From: Crotalaria pallida
Lineage: Eukaryota; Streptophyta; Magnoliopsida; Fabales; Fabaceae
Reading direction: 5' to 3'
Assembly (NCBI GenBank): GCA_037953625.1
Contig: CM075651.1
Coordinates: 154,334,001 to 154,398,000, forward strand
Length of the DNA: 64,000 bases
Notes under the pieces: generated by a model
Seen by the model: only the letters and a program-made list of their open reading frames with translations
Databases searched by the model: none
What the model was told of the DNA's origin: nothing
In this document: positions 1-9,263 of the stretch, in pieces
How the letters are laid out: the number at the start of each line of letters is the position of its first letter
How positions within the stretch are numbered: position 1 is the first letter of the stretch
Made by a program: the position numbers and the translations under genes

Positions 1-1
1 A

Positions 2-822
2 CAAGGCTCTAACTACATGGCTGATCCATCTGAATACAGATCCTTGGCTGGTGCACTTCAGTATGTGACTACTACTAGACCTGAAATCAGCTACAGTGTC
101 AATTTCTCTCTCAGCCCTTAGAGGAGCATTGGAAGGCTTTAAAGAGGATTCTTAGGTATCTCAGTGGTACTGTTGATCAGGGATTATTGCTGAAACCTAC
201 TTCTAGGCATGGTCCTTTGCCTTTATTTGCATACTGTGATGCAGATTGGGCATCTGACCCGGATGATAGGAAGTCTACTTCCGGCTCATGCATTTATTTG
301 GGCTCTAACCTAGTGTCTTGGTGGTCTAAGAAGCAAGAGTGGGTTGCTCGTTCTACAACTGAAGCTGAATACAGGAGCCTTGCCAACACTGCTACTGAAC
401 TGATGTGGATTCAAAGTCTATTGAGTGAGCTCAACTTCAACACTAACACACCTGTCATATATTGTGACAATCTTAGTACAATGATGCTCACTAAAAACCC
501 TGTTCTTCACTCTAGAACTAAGCATATTGAGCTGGACTTGTTTTGGGTTAGAGAAAAGGTACTTAGCAAGAAGTTAATTGTTGCACATATTCCTGGAGAG
601 CATCAGGTTGCAGACATACTTACAAAAGCCCTCTCTAATACTAGATTCAGTCTTCTTAAAGGAAAGCTGAATGTTACAGACATGTCTCAAGCTCTTGCTA
701 AAGCTCATCACAGCAAGTCTGTTCTTGGTTCTTTTTCTCTATTTCCACTAAGTTCAGATTCAAATCAAGATGTTGCAAAGACAGATGACAAAAGCCCAGC
801 CTATACAGATTCTCCTGGCTAA
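2..822 (+). pseudogene. copia pol C-terminus (RT end + RNase H), frameshifted
   Basis: This is the C-terminal end of a copia polyprotein. Frame 2 from base 2 encodes the typical RT-to-RNase H linker (ADPSEYRSLAGALQYVTTTR) and hits a TAG at 119-121. The reading resumes one base off from 121 with EEHWKALKRILRYLSGT and runs to the TAA at 820-822. The RNase H part keeps its acidic residues in CDADWA, TEAEYRS, YCDN and the VADILTK block near the end, so the fold looks intact downstream of the break. In an intact element this domain degrades the RNA strand of the RNA/DNA hybrid during reverse transcription in the cytoplasmic particle. About 70 extra residues follow the usual ADILTK end, which is within the normal range for copia. 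The frameshift could be one small deletion of the residues normally found between SVN and EEHW. Confidence 0.85.
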
Positions 823-880
823 GTTTCAAGGGGGACTATTAGAGAATATCTAATAGGATAGCTTAGTTTATAAAGGGGAA

Positions 881-1139
881 TGTTAGATACTGTATATTTT
901 ATGTACTTTCATATTGTATAGTTTAGTAGTTTAGAATTCACAACTGTTTGTATAGTTTAGTAGTTTAGAATTCACAACTGTAACACTATGTGTTGACAGC
1001 TGTACATTGTAACTTAAGTTAGTTGAGACTCCTACTATAAATAGATAGGAGTACTCATTTTCTAACTAACAATAATAGAATACATTTTCAGATTCTCTCT
1101 CTTCTCTCTTTCTCTCTCTCTCTCTCTCACTTTCTAACA
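881..1139 (+). repeat. copia 3' LTR with promoter and internal 34-bp duplication
   Basis: A 259-bp LTR bounded by TGTTAGA and TCTAACA. A TATA box (CTATAAATAGA) sits at about 1034-1044, as expected for the U3/R boundary. A 34-bp segment (914-947, TTGTATAGTTTAGTAG...) is duplicated in tandem at 948-981. A CT-rich tract fills the end. Confidence 0.8.
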
Positions 1140-1335
1140 AGATATAACATTAAAACATGTATGTATGTAATATTTGAGTCAGCACATGTTCACAAAACTA
1201 ATCTAGAAAATAACTATGTACAAAATATCTCTAAATTTAGTCTTCATTTTGATGCCTTAAATATCCATTGAAAATGAGTAAAAGATAACTTTTGTGAATA
1301 GGTAGTGCTCAAATACTATACACATACAGGTTGCA

Positions 1336-1527
1336 GGGATTAAATTGAATTGATTGTCAATTTAAAAAGGACTAAAATGAATTATGTATACATGTTTCAG
1401 GGATTAAATTGAATTGATTGTCAATTTAAAAAGGACCAAAATGAATTATGTACGCATGTTTCAGGGATTAAATTGAATTGATTGTCAATTTAAAAAGGAC
1501 CAAAATGAATTATGTATGCATGTTTCA
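1336..1527 (+). repeat. tandem repeat, three copies of a 64-bp unit
   Basis: Three copies start at 1336, 1400 and 1464, each beginning GGGATTAAATTGAATTGATT and ending in ATGTTTCA. They differ at only a few bases (for example GGACTAAAA versus GGACCAAAA). A partial fourth start (GGGACCAAAATGAATGACGG) follows at 1528. Confidence 0.9.
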
Positions 1528-1539
1528 GGGACCAAAATG

Positions 1540-2033
1540 AATGACGGAAAAATTAACTCCGTTTCTTGACCTCAGTTGACGGAGGGACTAAAATGACGGA
1601 TGTGGGACACTCTCAGGGACTAAACGTGTATTTATGATCTCTGTGGGACTAAAATGACCGATAGTCACACTCTCAGAGACCAAAATGACTAATTACTCAT
1701 TAATTTAAAGGTGATAATTCGGGTTATCTGAGGTCGACCCTTTTTGAGCTATTCGAGGTCAGATTGTTTTGGCCTTGTATCATTTTCGGGTCTAGTTAAA
1801 ATGGTTCGGATACAATTTTAAGAGGAAAAAAAAACTAATTTTGATAATAGGTCATTTTTTAAAATTGATTCAGATTTTTTGTTAGATAATCTTAGCGGTC
1901 ATGATATTTAACAGATTTTGACTTTATAATCGGATTAAAAAGGTTCGAGATTTATTCGAATTATATTTTAAGAGTATAAATCCGTTTATATATCGGACTT
2001 ATTCCGATCGGCCGGGTTTATTTCGAGTCTAAT
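1540..2033. other. intergenic stretch, degenerate repeat
   Basis: No gene is visible. The first half (to about 1700) repeats short phrases such as GGGACTAAAATGACGGA and CACTCTCAGGGACTAAA. These look like one arm of a decayed inverted-repeat element; no matching arm is obvious nearby. The rest is AT-rich. Confidence 0.4.
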
Positions 2034-2042
2034 TAAATTAAT

Positions 2043-2970
2043 GGCTTAAATATGTTAGGGGTCCCTGTAGTTTGGGTCTTTTTTGTCAGATACCCCTGTT
2101 CTTATTTTTTGAATGAAATTACCCCTAAACTATTCGTCGGTTTGAAATATACCCCTCCGTGCCATTTTCGGCCACCGGTGCTGACGTGGATGACCGGAAA
2201 ATCATGTCACCCAATCATTTTTTGACACGTGGATATTATAATTTTTTTAAATTAAAAATTTAAAAATTTGTTTATTATTTAAAATAAATAATTTATATTA
2301 AAAAAATATATAAAATTTCAAAAAAAAAAGAAAGGAGAAGAACAGATCGAAGAAGAAGAACGGGGGAGGAAGAATCAGACGGTGGTGGCAGCAGAAAGAA
2401 GAGAAAAAGAAGAAGAGGAAGCCGCCGGCAGCGGCGGAAGGAAGAGGAGCGCCGCCGACGGTGGAAGAAGAGGGAAGGAAGAAGAAGAGGGGAGGGAAAG
2501 AGAGAAAGAGAAAGAGAGATCGAGACAGAGAGAGAAATCGAGAGAGAGAAAGAGAGATCGAGACAGAGAGAAGTCGAGAGAGAGAGTCGTCGCCGCCGGC
2601 TTTCTCTTCTTCCGCCGCCGCCGTCTGGTCTTCCTCCCTGGTTCTTCTTCTTTCTTTCTTCCATCTTTGTTCTTCTCCTTTTTTTTTTTTTTGAAATTTT
2701 ATATATTTTTTTAATATAAATTATTTATTTTAAATAAAAAACTAATTTTTAATTTATTTTTTTTAAAAAAATAATAATATCCACGTGTCAAAAAACGATT
2801 GGGTGACATGATTTTCCGGTCATCCACGTCAGCACTGGTGGCCGGAAATGGCACGGAGGGGTATATTTCAAACTAGAGAATAGTTTAAGGGTAATTTCAT
2901 TCAAAAAATAAGAACAGGGGCACCTGACAAAAGAGACCCAAACTACAGGCACCCCTGACATATTTAAGCC
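2043..2970. mobile_element. Mutator-like (MULE) foldback element, 928 bp, 9-bp TSD
   Basis: The termini are GGCTTAAATATGT and its complement ACATATTTAAGCC. The flanks carry the 9-bp direct repeat TAAATTAAT (2034-2042 and 2971-2979); a 9-bp duplication is the hallmark of Mutator transposases. The inverted arms run several hundred bases (roughly 2043-2370 and 2640-2970), so the single strand folds on itself almost end to end. The loop is a GA-rich, CpG-containing low-complexity stretch (about 2380-2640). Long ORFs over that loop on both strands are composition artefacts. No transposase is present, so the element is non-autonomous. Confidence 0.88.
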
Positions 2971-2979
2971 TAAATTAAT

Positions 2980-3584
2980 TGCCAGGAAGTTGTTATACTT
3001 TAAATAAAAGTTTTGAATTTTAAATTTTGTTGATGCGGTTACATTAAAATTCGGCAAAAAGAATATTGTCATTTATAGTGATTTTATCATGTTTGAGCAG
3101 AATACATGTAGTTTAGAAAAAAAATGTTTGACTATTTTAAAATGTTTTTTATTTTAATTGTTTACTCCTATACTATATGTTCTAGATTCTGGACTAGGTT
3201 GAATGGGGATTCCGGACTCATTCATTGTTTAATTTTCTTTTTGAAGATATCAAACGTAAGATTTTCTCTTCAATCAGCTATTCGAAGGATATATTTTAAT
3301 TTCTCCTCTTCAATTCTTCATCTCCAGCTTGAGCCTCTTTAAGAGGTCGGCTTTTAAAAAACATAAAGTTATATTTGGGATACAGCCGCCCAAGTAAGTA
3401 CCAACCAAAAAATTTTCAAAGTTTTACCAAAAAAAATAAATAATTCAAAGTTTTACCAAAAAAAAAAATAAAAAATTTCAAAGTCAAAATAGATTTGAAA
3501 AGCAAATACTAGTACGAGTATTTTTTTCTTTATCCTATTTTTGCTTCCGTGATGTCTTCGTTATCCAATCCCTTTTTTAAGAGT
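2980..3584. other. intergenic, AT-rich
   Basis: Nothing recognisable apart from A/T runs around 3400-3480. Confidence 0.4.
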
Positions 3585-3713
3585 AATTATCACTTTGGTT
3601 CCTGAATTATACAGTACTTTCATTTTACTTCCTGAATTTAACAAAAATGCTTTTAAGTCTCTGACTTTCTAAAAAATCATTAACATTAGTCTATACTGCT
3701 AACCCCCGTCAAC

Positions 3714-4144
3714 TAGGGATTAGCAAAATACCCATGCCCGTGGGTACCCGCAACAGGTACCCGCAACAGGTACCCGCACTATTTCCCTGCGGCTGGGTAC
3801 GGGTATTGTACCCGCATATATAAAATATTATTTTATTAATAAATATTATATATATTAATATTTTTTTATTGCTTTGAGAATATATAAATTTTATTTTATT
3901 TATATTTCATATTGAATTTTAATGATAAAATTATAATGATAAACATTTATCATATGTATGTAATTATTTATTTTATAATTATTTTTATGTATAATAATTA
4001 TTACAAAATATATAATTATATAATAAAAGTTTAAAACCCGTGGATACCCGGGTATCCGTTATCCGCACTAATACCCGTGAATACACGCGGGTAGGGGCAT
4101 GGGTATGCACTACCCGCGCCCGTTGGTATCCATGCCCATCCCTA
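3714..4144. mobile_element. hAT-type MITE, 431 bp, 8-bp TSD, nested
   Basis: The ends are TAGGGAT and ATCCCTA, with GGGTACCCGC-rich subterminal sequence (CATGCCCGTGGGTACCC left, GGTATCCATGCCCATC right). The 8-bp direct repeat CCGTCAAC flanks it at 3706-3713 and 4145-4152. An 8-bp duplication with TAGGG-type ends points to the hAT superfamily. The interior is AT-rich and has no coding capacity. Confidence 0.88.
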
Positions 4145-4174
4145 CCGTCAACATACATTAATGAAATGATAACA

Positions 4175-4286
4175 TAACCCCCCTCAACAGACATTAATGG
4201 AATGATAGATAACGTGGCTGACTAGGGCCTTAACCCCCGTCAACAGACATTAATGGAATGATAGATAACGTGGCTGACTAGGGCCT
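4175..4286 (+). repeat. 56-bp tandem duplication
   Basis: Two copies, 4175-4230 and 4231-4286, begin TAACCCCC(C/G)TCAACAGACAT and differ by about one base. A shorter diverged copy precedes them at about 4145-4170. Confidence 0.85.
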
Positions 4287-4740
4287 TAAACGACGTCAAT
4301 TTTCGCCTCTGTGCACTTATAATGGAATAAACTGTCACGTTAGTTTCATCAGCTGCACCAGTGTCATGTTCAGTTGCACCAGTCTCATGTTCTGTTGCAT
4401 CAATGCCATGTTTTGAAGTGTGTATATTCATCAATAAGTGTGTATATTTTGAGTGTTCACCTTCAAAACATAAGATTGATGCAGCTGAACATGACCCTGA
4501 TGAGCCGATAAAACTAACGAGATAGTTTACTCCATCATAAGTACCACGGGGACGCAAAACGATGTCGTTTAAAACCCTCAGTCAACAACGTCATCACTTC
4601 GTTAACATTCGTTGACGGGGGTTAGGGGCAGAGACTAACGTGAATGACTTTTTACAAAGTCAGAGACCTAAGAACATCTTTGTTAATTTCAGAAACCAAA
4701 GTGAAAGTGTTGTGTAAATTCAGGAACCAAAGTGACAATT

Positions 4741-5188
4741 TATTTATTTATTTATTTTTTAATAATATGCATGAACGATTTATGTGTTAGCGTTCCAATT
4801 AGAAGACGTTACCGTTGGATTGCTGAATAATTCTTCCTCCTAATTTTCCTCTTCAGTTACTACTTGTAACATTTTAGACGGAAAAGGGGGAGCCAAGTTT
4901 TCAATATGGTTTTCTCTGTGGACCAAAGGCCAAGTGCACCGCCAAAATTAAAATGTAATCACAATTTAAGTAAAACCAGAAAACAAGATTAATATGGAAG
5001 AATATGATTCCGGACTAAGAGTGGCTTTGATAAATATTTTACAGACAAAGATTGTTACAAACCTATTGTACAAAATTTAATCCATAACCCAATAATAAAA
5101 ACATAAAAATGAAAAGAATCTTTTACTTTTAACCATCTTTCTTTTTTGTGTGTATCATCGGTGCTATAGTATCAAATTTAACATCATT
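4741..5188. other. 3' flank of the HSPRO gene
   Basis: The part next to 5189 should hold the 3' untranslated region of the minus-strand HSPRO gene, including the AT-rich tract around 5040-5130. No other gene is seen. Confidence 0.45.
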
Positions 5189-6550
5189 TTAATTGTTATT
5201 ATTATTGTTATCCCAATAATAACCCAGGAAAGTCTTGGCTGCATCCAAGGTAGGAAAATACGTAGGTTCAAGGAATATCTGAGTCAACGAGTCAACCGAG
5301 TCAAACCGGCTCCCATTGAACTCCGCGCTTCCCATAACCACCGCCACCACCTGCTTGTACGCGTAGAAGAACCTCTTCATCGCCGCCTCGATCCCCTGCA
5401 TCGCCTGAAGCACATGCACCTTCTCGAATTCACTCCTCTTCTCCGCGTACACCTTCATCGCCGCTTCCACCATCGCGGGCCCACCCTTGGGGTCCACCTC
5501 CACCGCTAATATCACCGGCACCTTCTTCTTCAGATCCTTACACATCTTCGCCATCTCCACAAGCTCTTTCGATCTGAAGCAAAACGGCACCGTTTCGCCA
5601 TTAGATCGAATCCCGAGGTGTTTCTTCATCTTCAAGAAATCGTCGGGGTCCATCATTAGATGAAGATCTTCGATCTCTGTCAGAAGCTTCCAGATCCTCT
5701 CCACTGCATAACAATCCATCGCAGCCTTCTCGAACCTTCCGGAATCGATCGAATCGGTGATTCTTTCAACAAGCACGCGCGAGGCGCGTGACCATGACTC
5801 CAAGATCTGATGCGTCGCGTGCAGAGAACGTGTCTCGTAGTTCCCTACGTGATCGTACGCCGTCGTTTCCAATGCATGCACCTCGTTCGGCTTGCAAACG
5901 GCGTCGTATCGGAGGATCGGTTTTCCGGCGAGGTTCGCTTCTCCCAAACCAAGCGTGTACGAACATCTACTCATCTCGCGTTCCACGGAGAAAAGGATCC
6001 TCTGCGCCACGTCCCTAGACACATGCCACGTGGCGAGCCGGGAAATAAAACTAGCCTCACTGTAACTTCTACCGTTACCGAAACCGTTGGCATCGGTAAC
6101 CGGTGCAGTGCCACGTGTCTCGGGGTTTAGTTCCTCGTCTTCGCAGAGCAGGGCTATGATCTGGACCTGTGACGTGGCAAGCGAGTCGAGCCTGCGGGTC
6201 CACTCGCGCCGGTTCACGTAAGGTCTGGGGTCAGATAAAACGGTCGAGATGAACCGGAACGTGATCTCGAGTGCTTGCAAGGCGGGTTTTAAAACGGGCT
6301 CGTTGTTCCAATTAGGGAAGTCGTTTGAGGCCCAAAGCTTTCTAAGATTAGGAAGGTGAAGGTAGTTGTCATATGCCGCGCAAACATGAGACGACGCTGG
6401 AGAGATGTCGTTTTTGGGAAAGGGTGGTTGTTGCAAAGTGGGTAAGGAGAGTGTTGTGGGTAGTTGTTTGTCGGGTAGAGAGAGTTTGGGGGACTTGGGG
6501 GATATGTTGTTGGAGTTGACCATATTTGATTTCCAGTGTAAATCAACCAT
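5189..6550 (-). CDS. HSPRO: nematode-resistance HSPRO-like protein (Hs1pro-1 family)
   Basis: An intact single-exon ORF of 453 residues, the usual length for plant HSPRO1/HSPRO2. It starts MVDLHWKSNMV; the family also begins MVDL-W-TKMV, which fixes the start at 6550. The N-terminal domain carries the LPELRKLW-like block (NLRKLWASNDFPNWNNEP), then ALQALEITFRFISTVLSDPR and PYVNRREWTRRL. The C-terminal domain has YTLGLGEANLAGKP, THQILESW, EIEDLHLMMDPDDFLKMK, VEVDPKGGP and the near-terminal FLEPTYFPTLDAAKTFLGYY. In Arabidopsis these proteins bind the SnRK1 regulatory subunit AKINbetagamma and are induced by wounding, salicylate and pathogens; the sugar-beet relative was tied to cyst-nematode resistance. 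No signal peptide or membrane segment is seen. The protein ends in a run of six asparagines not typical of the family. GC content is well above its surroundings, as usual for intronless plant stress genes. Confidence 0.95.
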   Translation of the reverse strand: MVDLHWKSNMVNSNNISPKSPKLSLPDKQLPTTLSLPTLQQPPFPKNDISPASSHVCAAYDNYLHLPNLRKLWASNDFPNWNNEPVLKPALQALEITFRFISTVLSDPRPYVNRREWTRRLDSLATSQVQIIALLCEDEELNPETRGTAPVTDANGFGNGRSYSEASFISRLATWHVSRDVAQRILFSVEREMSRCSYTLGLGEANLAGKPILRYDAVCKPNEVHALETTAYDHVGNYETRSLHATHQILESWSRASRVLVERITDSIDSGRFEKAAMDCYAVERIWKLLTEIEDLHLMMDPDDFLKMKKHLGIRSNGETVPFCFRSKELVEMAKMCKDLKKKVPVILAVEVDPKGGPAMVEAAMKVYAEKRSEFEKVHVLQAMQGIEAAMKRFFYAYKQVVAVVMGSAEFNGSRFDSVDSLTQIFLEPTYFPTLDAAKTFLGYYWDNNNNNN

Positions 6551-6654
6551 CTTGAGAAGCTATGAGAAAGGAATGATGTTTTTTGTTTTGGGCGTGTATT
6601 GAGGACTTAGAATAGTTTGTGTTACTTGAAAGGATAAGGAAGAAGAGAGAAGGG

Positions 6655-6664
6655 TATTTATAAA
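6655..6664 (-). promoter_or_regulatory. TATA box of HSPRO
   Basis: Read on the minus strand it is TTTATAAATA, about 105 bp upstream of the HSPRO ATG. That suits a short 5' UTR of roughly 75 nt. Confidence 0.6.
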
Positions 6665-7003
6665 GGGAATGAGGGAGTTGTTGAATTTTAAGAACAAAGG
6701 ATACTAAAGACGTGTGGACCGGGGGATGGGAAGAAATGTGAATGAGGCAAAGGAGCACTACACCAAGGACGAGGAATTTGAGAGTGGCAGCGTGTGGTAT
6801 ATGACTTTTAAGTCACAAAACAAAATTGTTTTTTTATATTAAAAAAAACCAATCTACGAATTAATTTATACTAAATAAATAATCACATATATTTATTAAG
6901 AGAAAATAGATGGTGTAAAATATTTTTTACATCATTAATTTATCATCTATTATTCATTTATATTCAGAGAAAATAAATCGATTTAGATTGATTTATAAGT
7001 AAG
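6665..7003. other. HSPRO upstream region
   Basis: It should contain the distal HSPRO promoter. It becomes AT-rich beyond 6820. I recognise no specific site with confidence. Confidence 0.35.
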
Positions 7004-7174
7004 GGGTAAGGCTCAAATACATGTAAAAGCAACCATGCATCGGTGCATGGGATGTTGGTAGCCATTGATTTCATTGAAAAAGGAAGATGTGAGATTGATC
7101 AAACACTAATCAATGGCTACCAACATCTCATGCATTGATGCATGGTTCCTTTTACATGTATTTGAGCCTTACCC
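7004..7174. mobile_element. 171-bp MITE with about 65-bp inverted ends
   Basis: The left arm GGGTAAGGCTCAAATACATG is mirrored at the right end (CATGTATTTGAGCCTTACCC), and the arms stay similar inward through GCATGCACC and GGTAGCCATTGAT. It can form a nearly complete hairpin. The TSD is not clear, so I do not assign a superfamily. Confidence 0.75.
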
Positions 7175-8547
7175 GTAATAGTATATTCTCTTTAGTCTTA
7201 TATATATGCTTTTCTTTAAGACTTTTTTTTGTCTTTGATATAAATCTCATTTTCAATTTCCAAATATATTAGTTATTGTATTTCTTTCTCATAAACATCC
7301 TTATTTCTTCAATATTTTTTAGATTTCTAATAATAATAATAGAGATACTTTTAAAAAATTATATCAAATATTTATATTTATAATATCAAAATAACAATAT
7401 TAATAAACTTAAAAAAAAAGAGTTAGCATCCTTTGACAGCATATGTAAAACTTGATCATTTATACTTTCACATAACTTTTTATATGTTATAAAATTTGTT
7501 AATAAAATCGTTAAATTAGATGTTATTAATTATTATCAAGTAGATTAAGTCTACAAAATTATACTGTATTTTTTTTTTTTTTGAAATTTTAGAGAGGGAA
7601 TATATAATTACTCTATCTTGAATTTGGGTCAGATCATTACTCTTTCTTAAATTGGGGTCATATTGAAAAAAGAATTATTAATTAAATGAATAAATATGTG
7701 ATGGAGGAAAAGGGGGAGAGAATGGAGGAACCGGAACAATCACATGAAGCTTATCCATAACATAAAAGGACAAAAAAAGGAAGTTGAACGAGAATACTGT
7801 TATCAAAGTTTGGAATCCAAAAATTAAATAGTGGAGTCGTTGAAGTTGGACCCTCTTAGCCACTACGCGTTGGAAGCCACCCAGCTGTTTCGGTGGATAA
7901 AGTGTGGGTGGCATGTGGCCAATCACTCCAAGCCATGTTGTTGTTAGGTTTTTTCGACTCAATAGGTAAGAAAATTCTTGTACTCCCTATCCATTCTTAA
8001 GTAGAGTACTGCCCGGTTAGAATTACAAGAAAAATAATTATTTCATGCTTATTAAGAACGTTAATTTATTGTATTTGTTTTTCTCAAATTTAAAAATAAT
8101 AGAGGTTTGGAAATTTGTATTGCTAATTAAATAAAATAATATTTTTTTATGAATGTTTTAAGAAAATATCATTCGGAATGAAACAAATTTTAAAAATTAA
8201 TTTTGCTTATATTTTAAACAAATAAATATGTTTTTTTATTGTATTCCCGGTTGGGATGGAGTGTAAGTTATTGTAATGGACTTATGCATGGATTAAATAA
8301 ATTAGTTAATATTGTTAGTGACATCGAAATTTATAATATTTGGGATATGTTCTAAAAAGTATCCCTATAATTATCATTTAAATTCAAAAAAGCTAAGTAT
8401 TGAGAAAATAAAGTGTTTATAAAAAATAAGAAATTGTTATCATTAAAAATTGAATCAAATACTTATAAAATTACAAAGATACTTCCATTATTAGTGTATA
8501 TAGAGAGAGAGAGACTAAATGGAACAATCTCTGTTAGATTCATCATA
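7175..8547. other. intergenic, AT-rich
   Basis: No convincing gene. A 94-codon minus-strand ORF at 7678-7962 matches nothing I know and has no supporting context. A weak Stowaway-like pair of ends (TACTCCCTATCCATTC near 7981 and GGTTGGGATGGAGTG near 8249) may mark a decayed MITE. Confidence 0.35.
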
Positions 8548-8552
8548 TGTAG

Positions 8553-9219
8553 TGTTATGGACCGGATTTAGGAAAATACTTCATTAAACCGGTTTATCGG
8601 CTATAAAGGCCCCTTTAAGGGACTTGGACGTCATAAAACCGGTTTACCGGATTTGGGGGTCTTATAAGGGCACATGCTCCTATTGAATCAGTTTCTCAAC
8701 ATAAAAGGCTCTTTAGTAGCCCGGTAATACCCAGTAACCCTTGAAACCGGATTACCGGTATAAGAGGTCCATTAGTGGCCCAAATCCTCTATTCCTCCAA
8801 ATTGGTGGAGAAGAAGACTTCTCGTTGACTGACATAGGATTCCTTACCTCGCGAAACCGGTATGACGGTTATTCAGAAGACAAAGCCATTAAGCCTGAAT
8901 ACCTTGGATTCCAATATCATGATGAGCATCAACTCTCCAATAAAGACCATTATCACTTACCGTTAGCAGTAATTCGGCCGCCCCATTGATGAGGAAGGAA
9001 ACCCAACGGTGAGGAAATCTGCTTATATAAACAAACAGAGGATAACCAGGTATGTATCATTCAATCTCACACAAACACACACACCACCCCCCAAACTAAG
9101 AACGACAATAGAGCTGGTATCCTGGAAATCAGGATGCCTATCTGCAGTCTGAAAGCAAACCGTAGAATACTGGACACTTGACCGCTTAGTTCAAGTACCA
9201 GACGTTCTACAACAGAACA
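8553..9219 (+). repeat. 5' LTR of the TR-GAG element
   Basis: 667 bp, TGTTATGG...CAGAACA. It carries four AAACCGG-type motifs and a TATA box (TTATATAAAC at about 9023-9032) preceding a short leader. An 82-codon ORF inside it (8741-8989) recurs in the 3' LTR and is simply LTR sequence. Confidence 0.92.
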
Positions 9220-9220
9220 T

Positions 9221-9239
9221 TGGCGACCACAGTGGGAGC
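9221..9239 (+). promoter_or_regulatory. primer-binding site
   Basis: TGGCGACCACAGTGGGAGC begins two bases after the LTR end. It starts TGGCGAC and resembles the tRNA-Arg-type PBS (TGGCGACTCC...) of Tat/Ogre elements more than the initiator-Met PBS (TGGTATCAGAGC). The tRNA assignment is a guess. Confidence 0.6.
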
Positions 9240-9263
9240 GGCAAACTTATTCCCACCACTTTT

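Larger units (their letters stand above)
1..1139 (+). mobile_element. Ty1/copia retrotransposon, 3' part (pol end plus 3' LTR)
   Basis: The window opens inside a copia element. It holds the end of the reverse transcriptase/RNase H region, a purine-rich tract (AAAGGGGAA just before 881), then an LTR from 881 to 1139. The LTR boundaries are read from the perfect terminal inverted repeat TGTTAGA...TCTAACA. The 5' part of the element lies before the window, so the target-site duplication cannot be checked; the bases after the LTR are AGATA. The pol reading frame is broken, so this copy is not autonomous. Confidence 0.85.
3585..4740. mobile_element. foldback non-autonomous TIR element (outer)
   Basis: The left end AATTATCACTTTGGTTCCTG matches, in inverse, the right end CAGGAACCAAAGTGACAATT. 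Similarity continues inward for more than 100 bp (GCTTTTAAGTCTCTGACTTT on the left, and its counterpart on the right). Inner segments also fold: the block around 4290-4370 mirrors 4480-4570. No transposase is encoded. I could not define a convincing TSD, so the superfamily is left open. Another element is inserted in it at 3714-4144. A minus-strand ORF of 105 codons at 4240-4557 lies wholly inside the palindrome and is probably not a gene. Confidence 0.7.

Noticed and set aside
2293..2714. Long ORFs on both strands rich in Arg/Glu or Leu/Ser
   Set aside because: They lie in the GA-rich loop of the foldback MULE; their composition mirrors the repeat and no domain is seen.
5766..6130. Overlapping ORFs opposite and alongside the HSPRO gene
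   Set aside because: They are frame shadows of a GC-rich coding exon.
8741..8989. 82-codon ORF, also at 11785-12033
   Set aside because: Identical in both LTRs except one residue; it is LTR sequence, not a separate gene.
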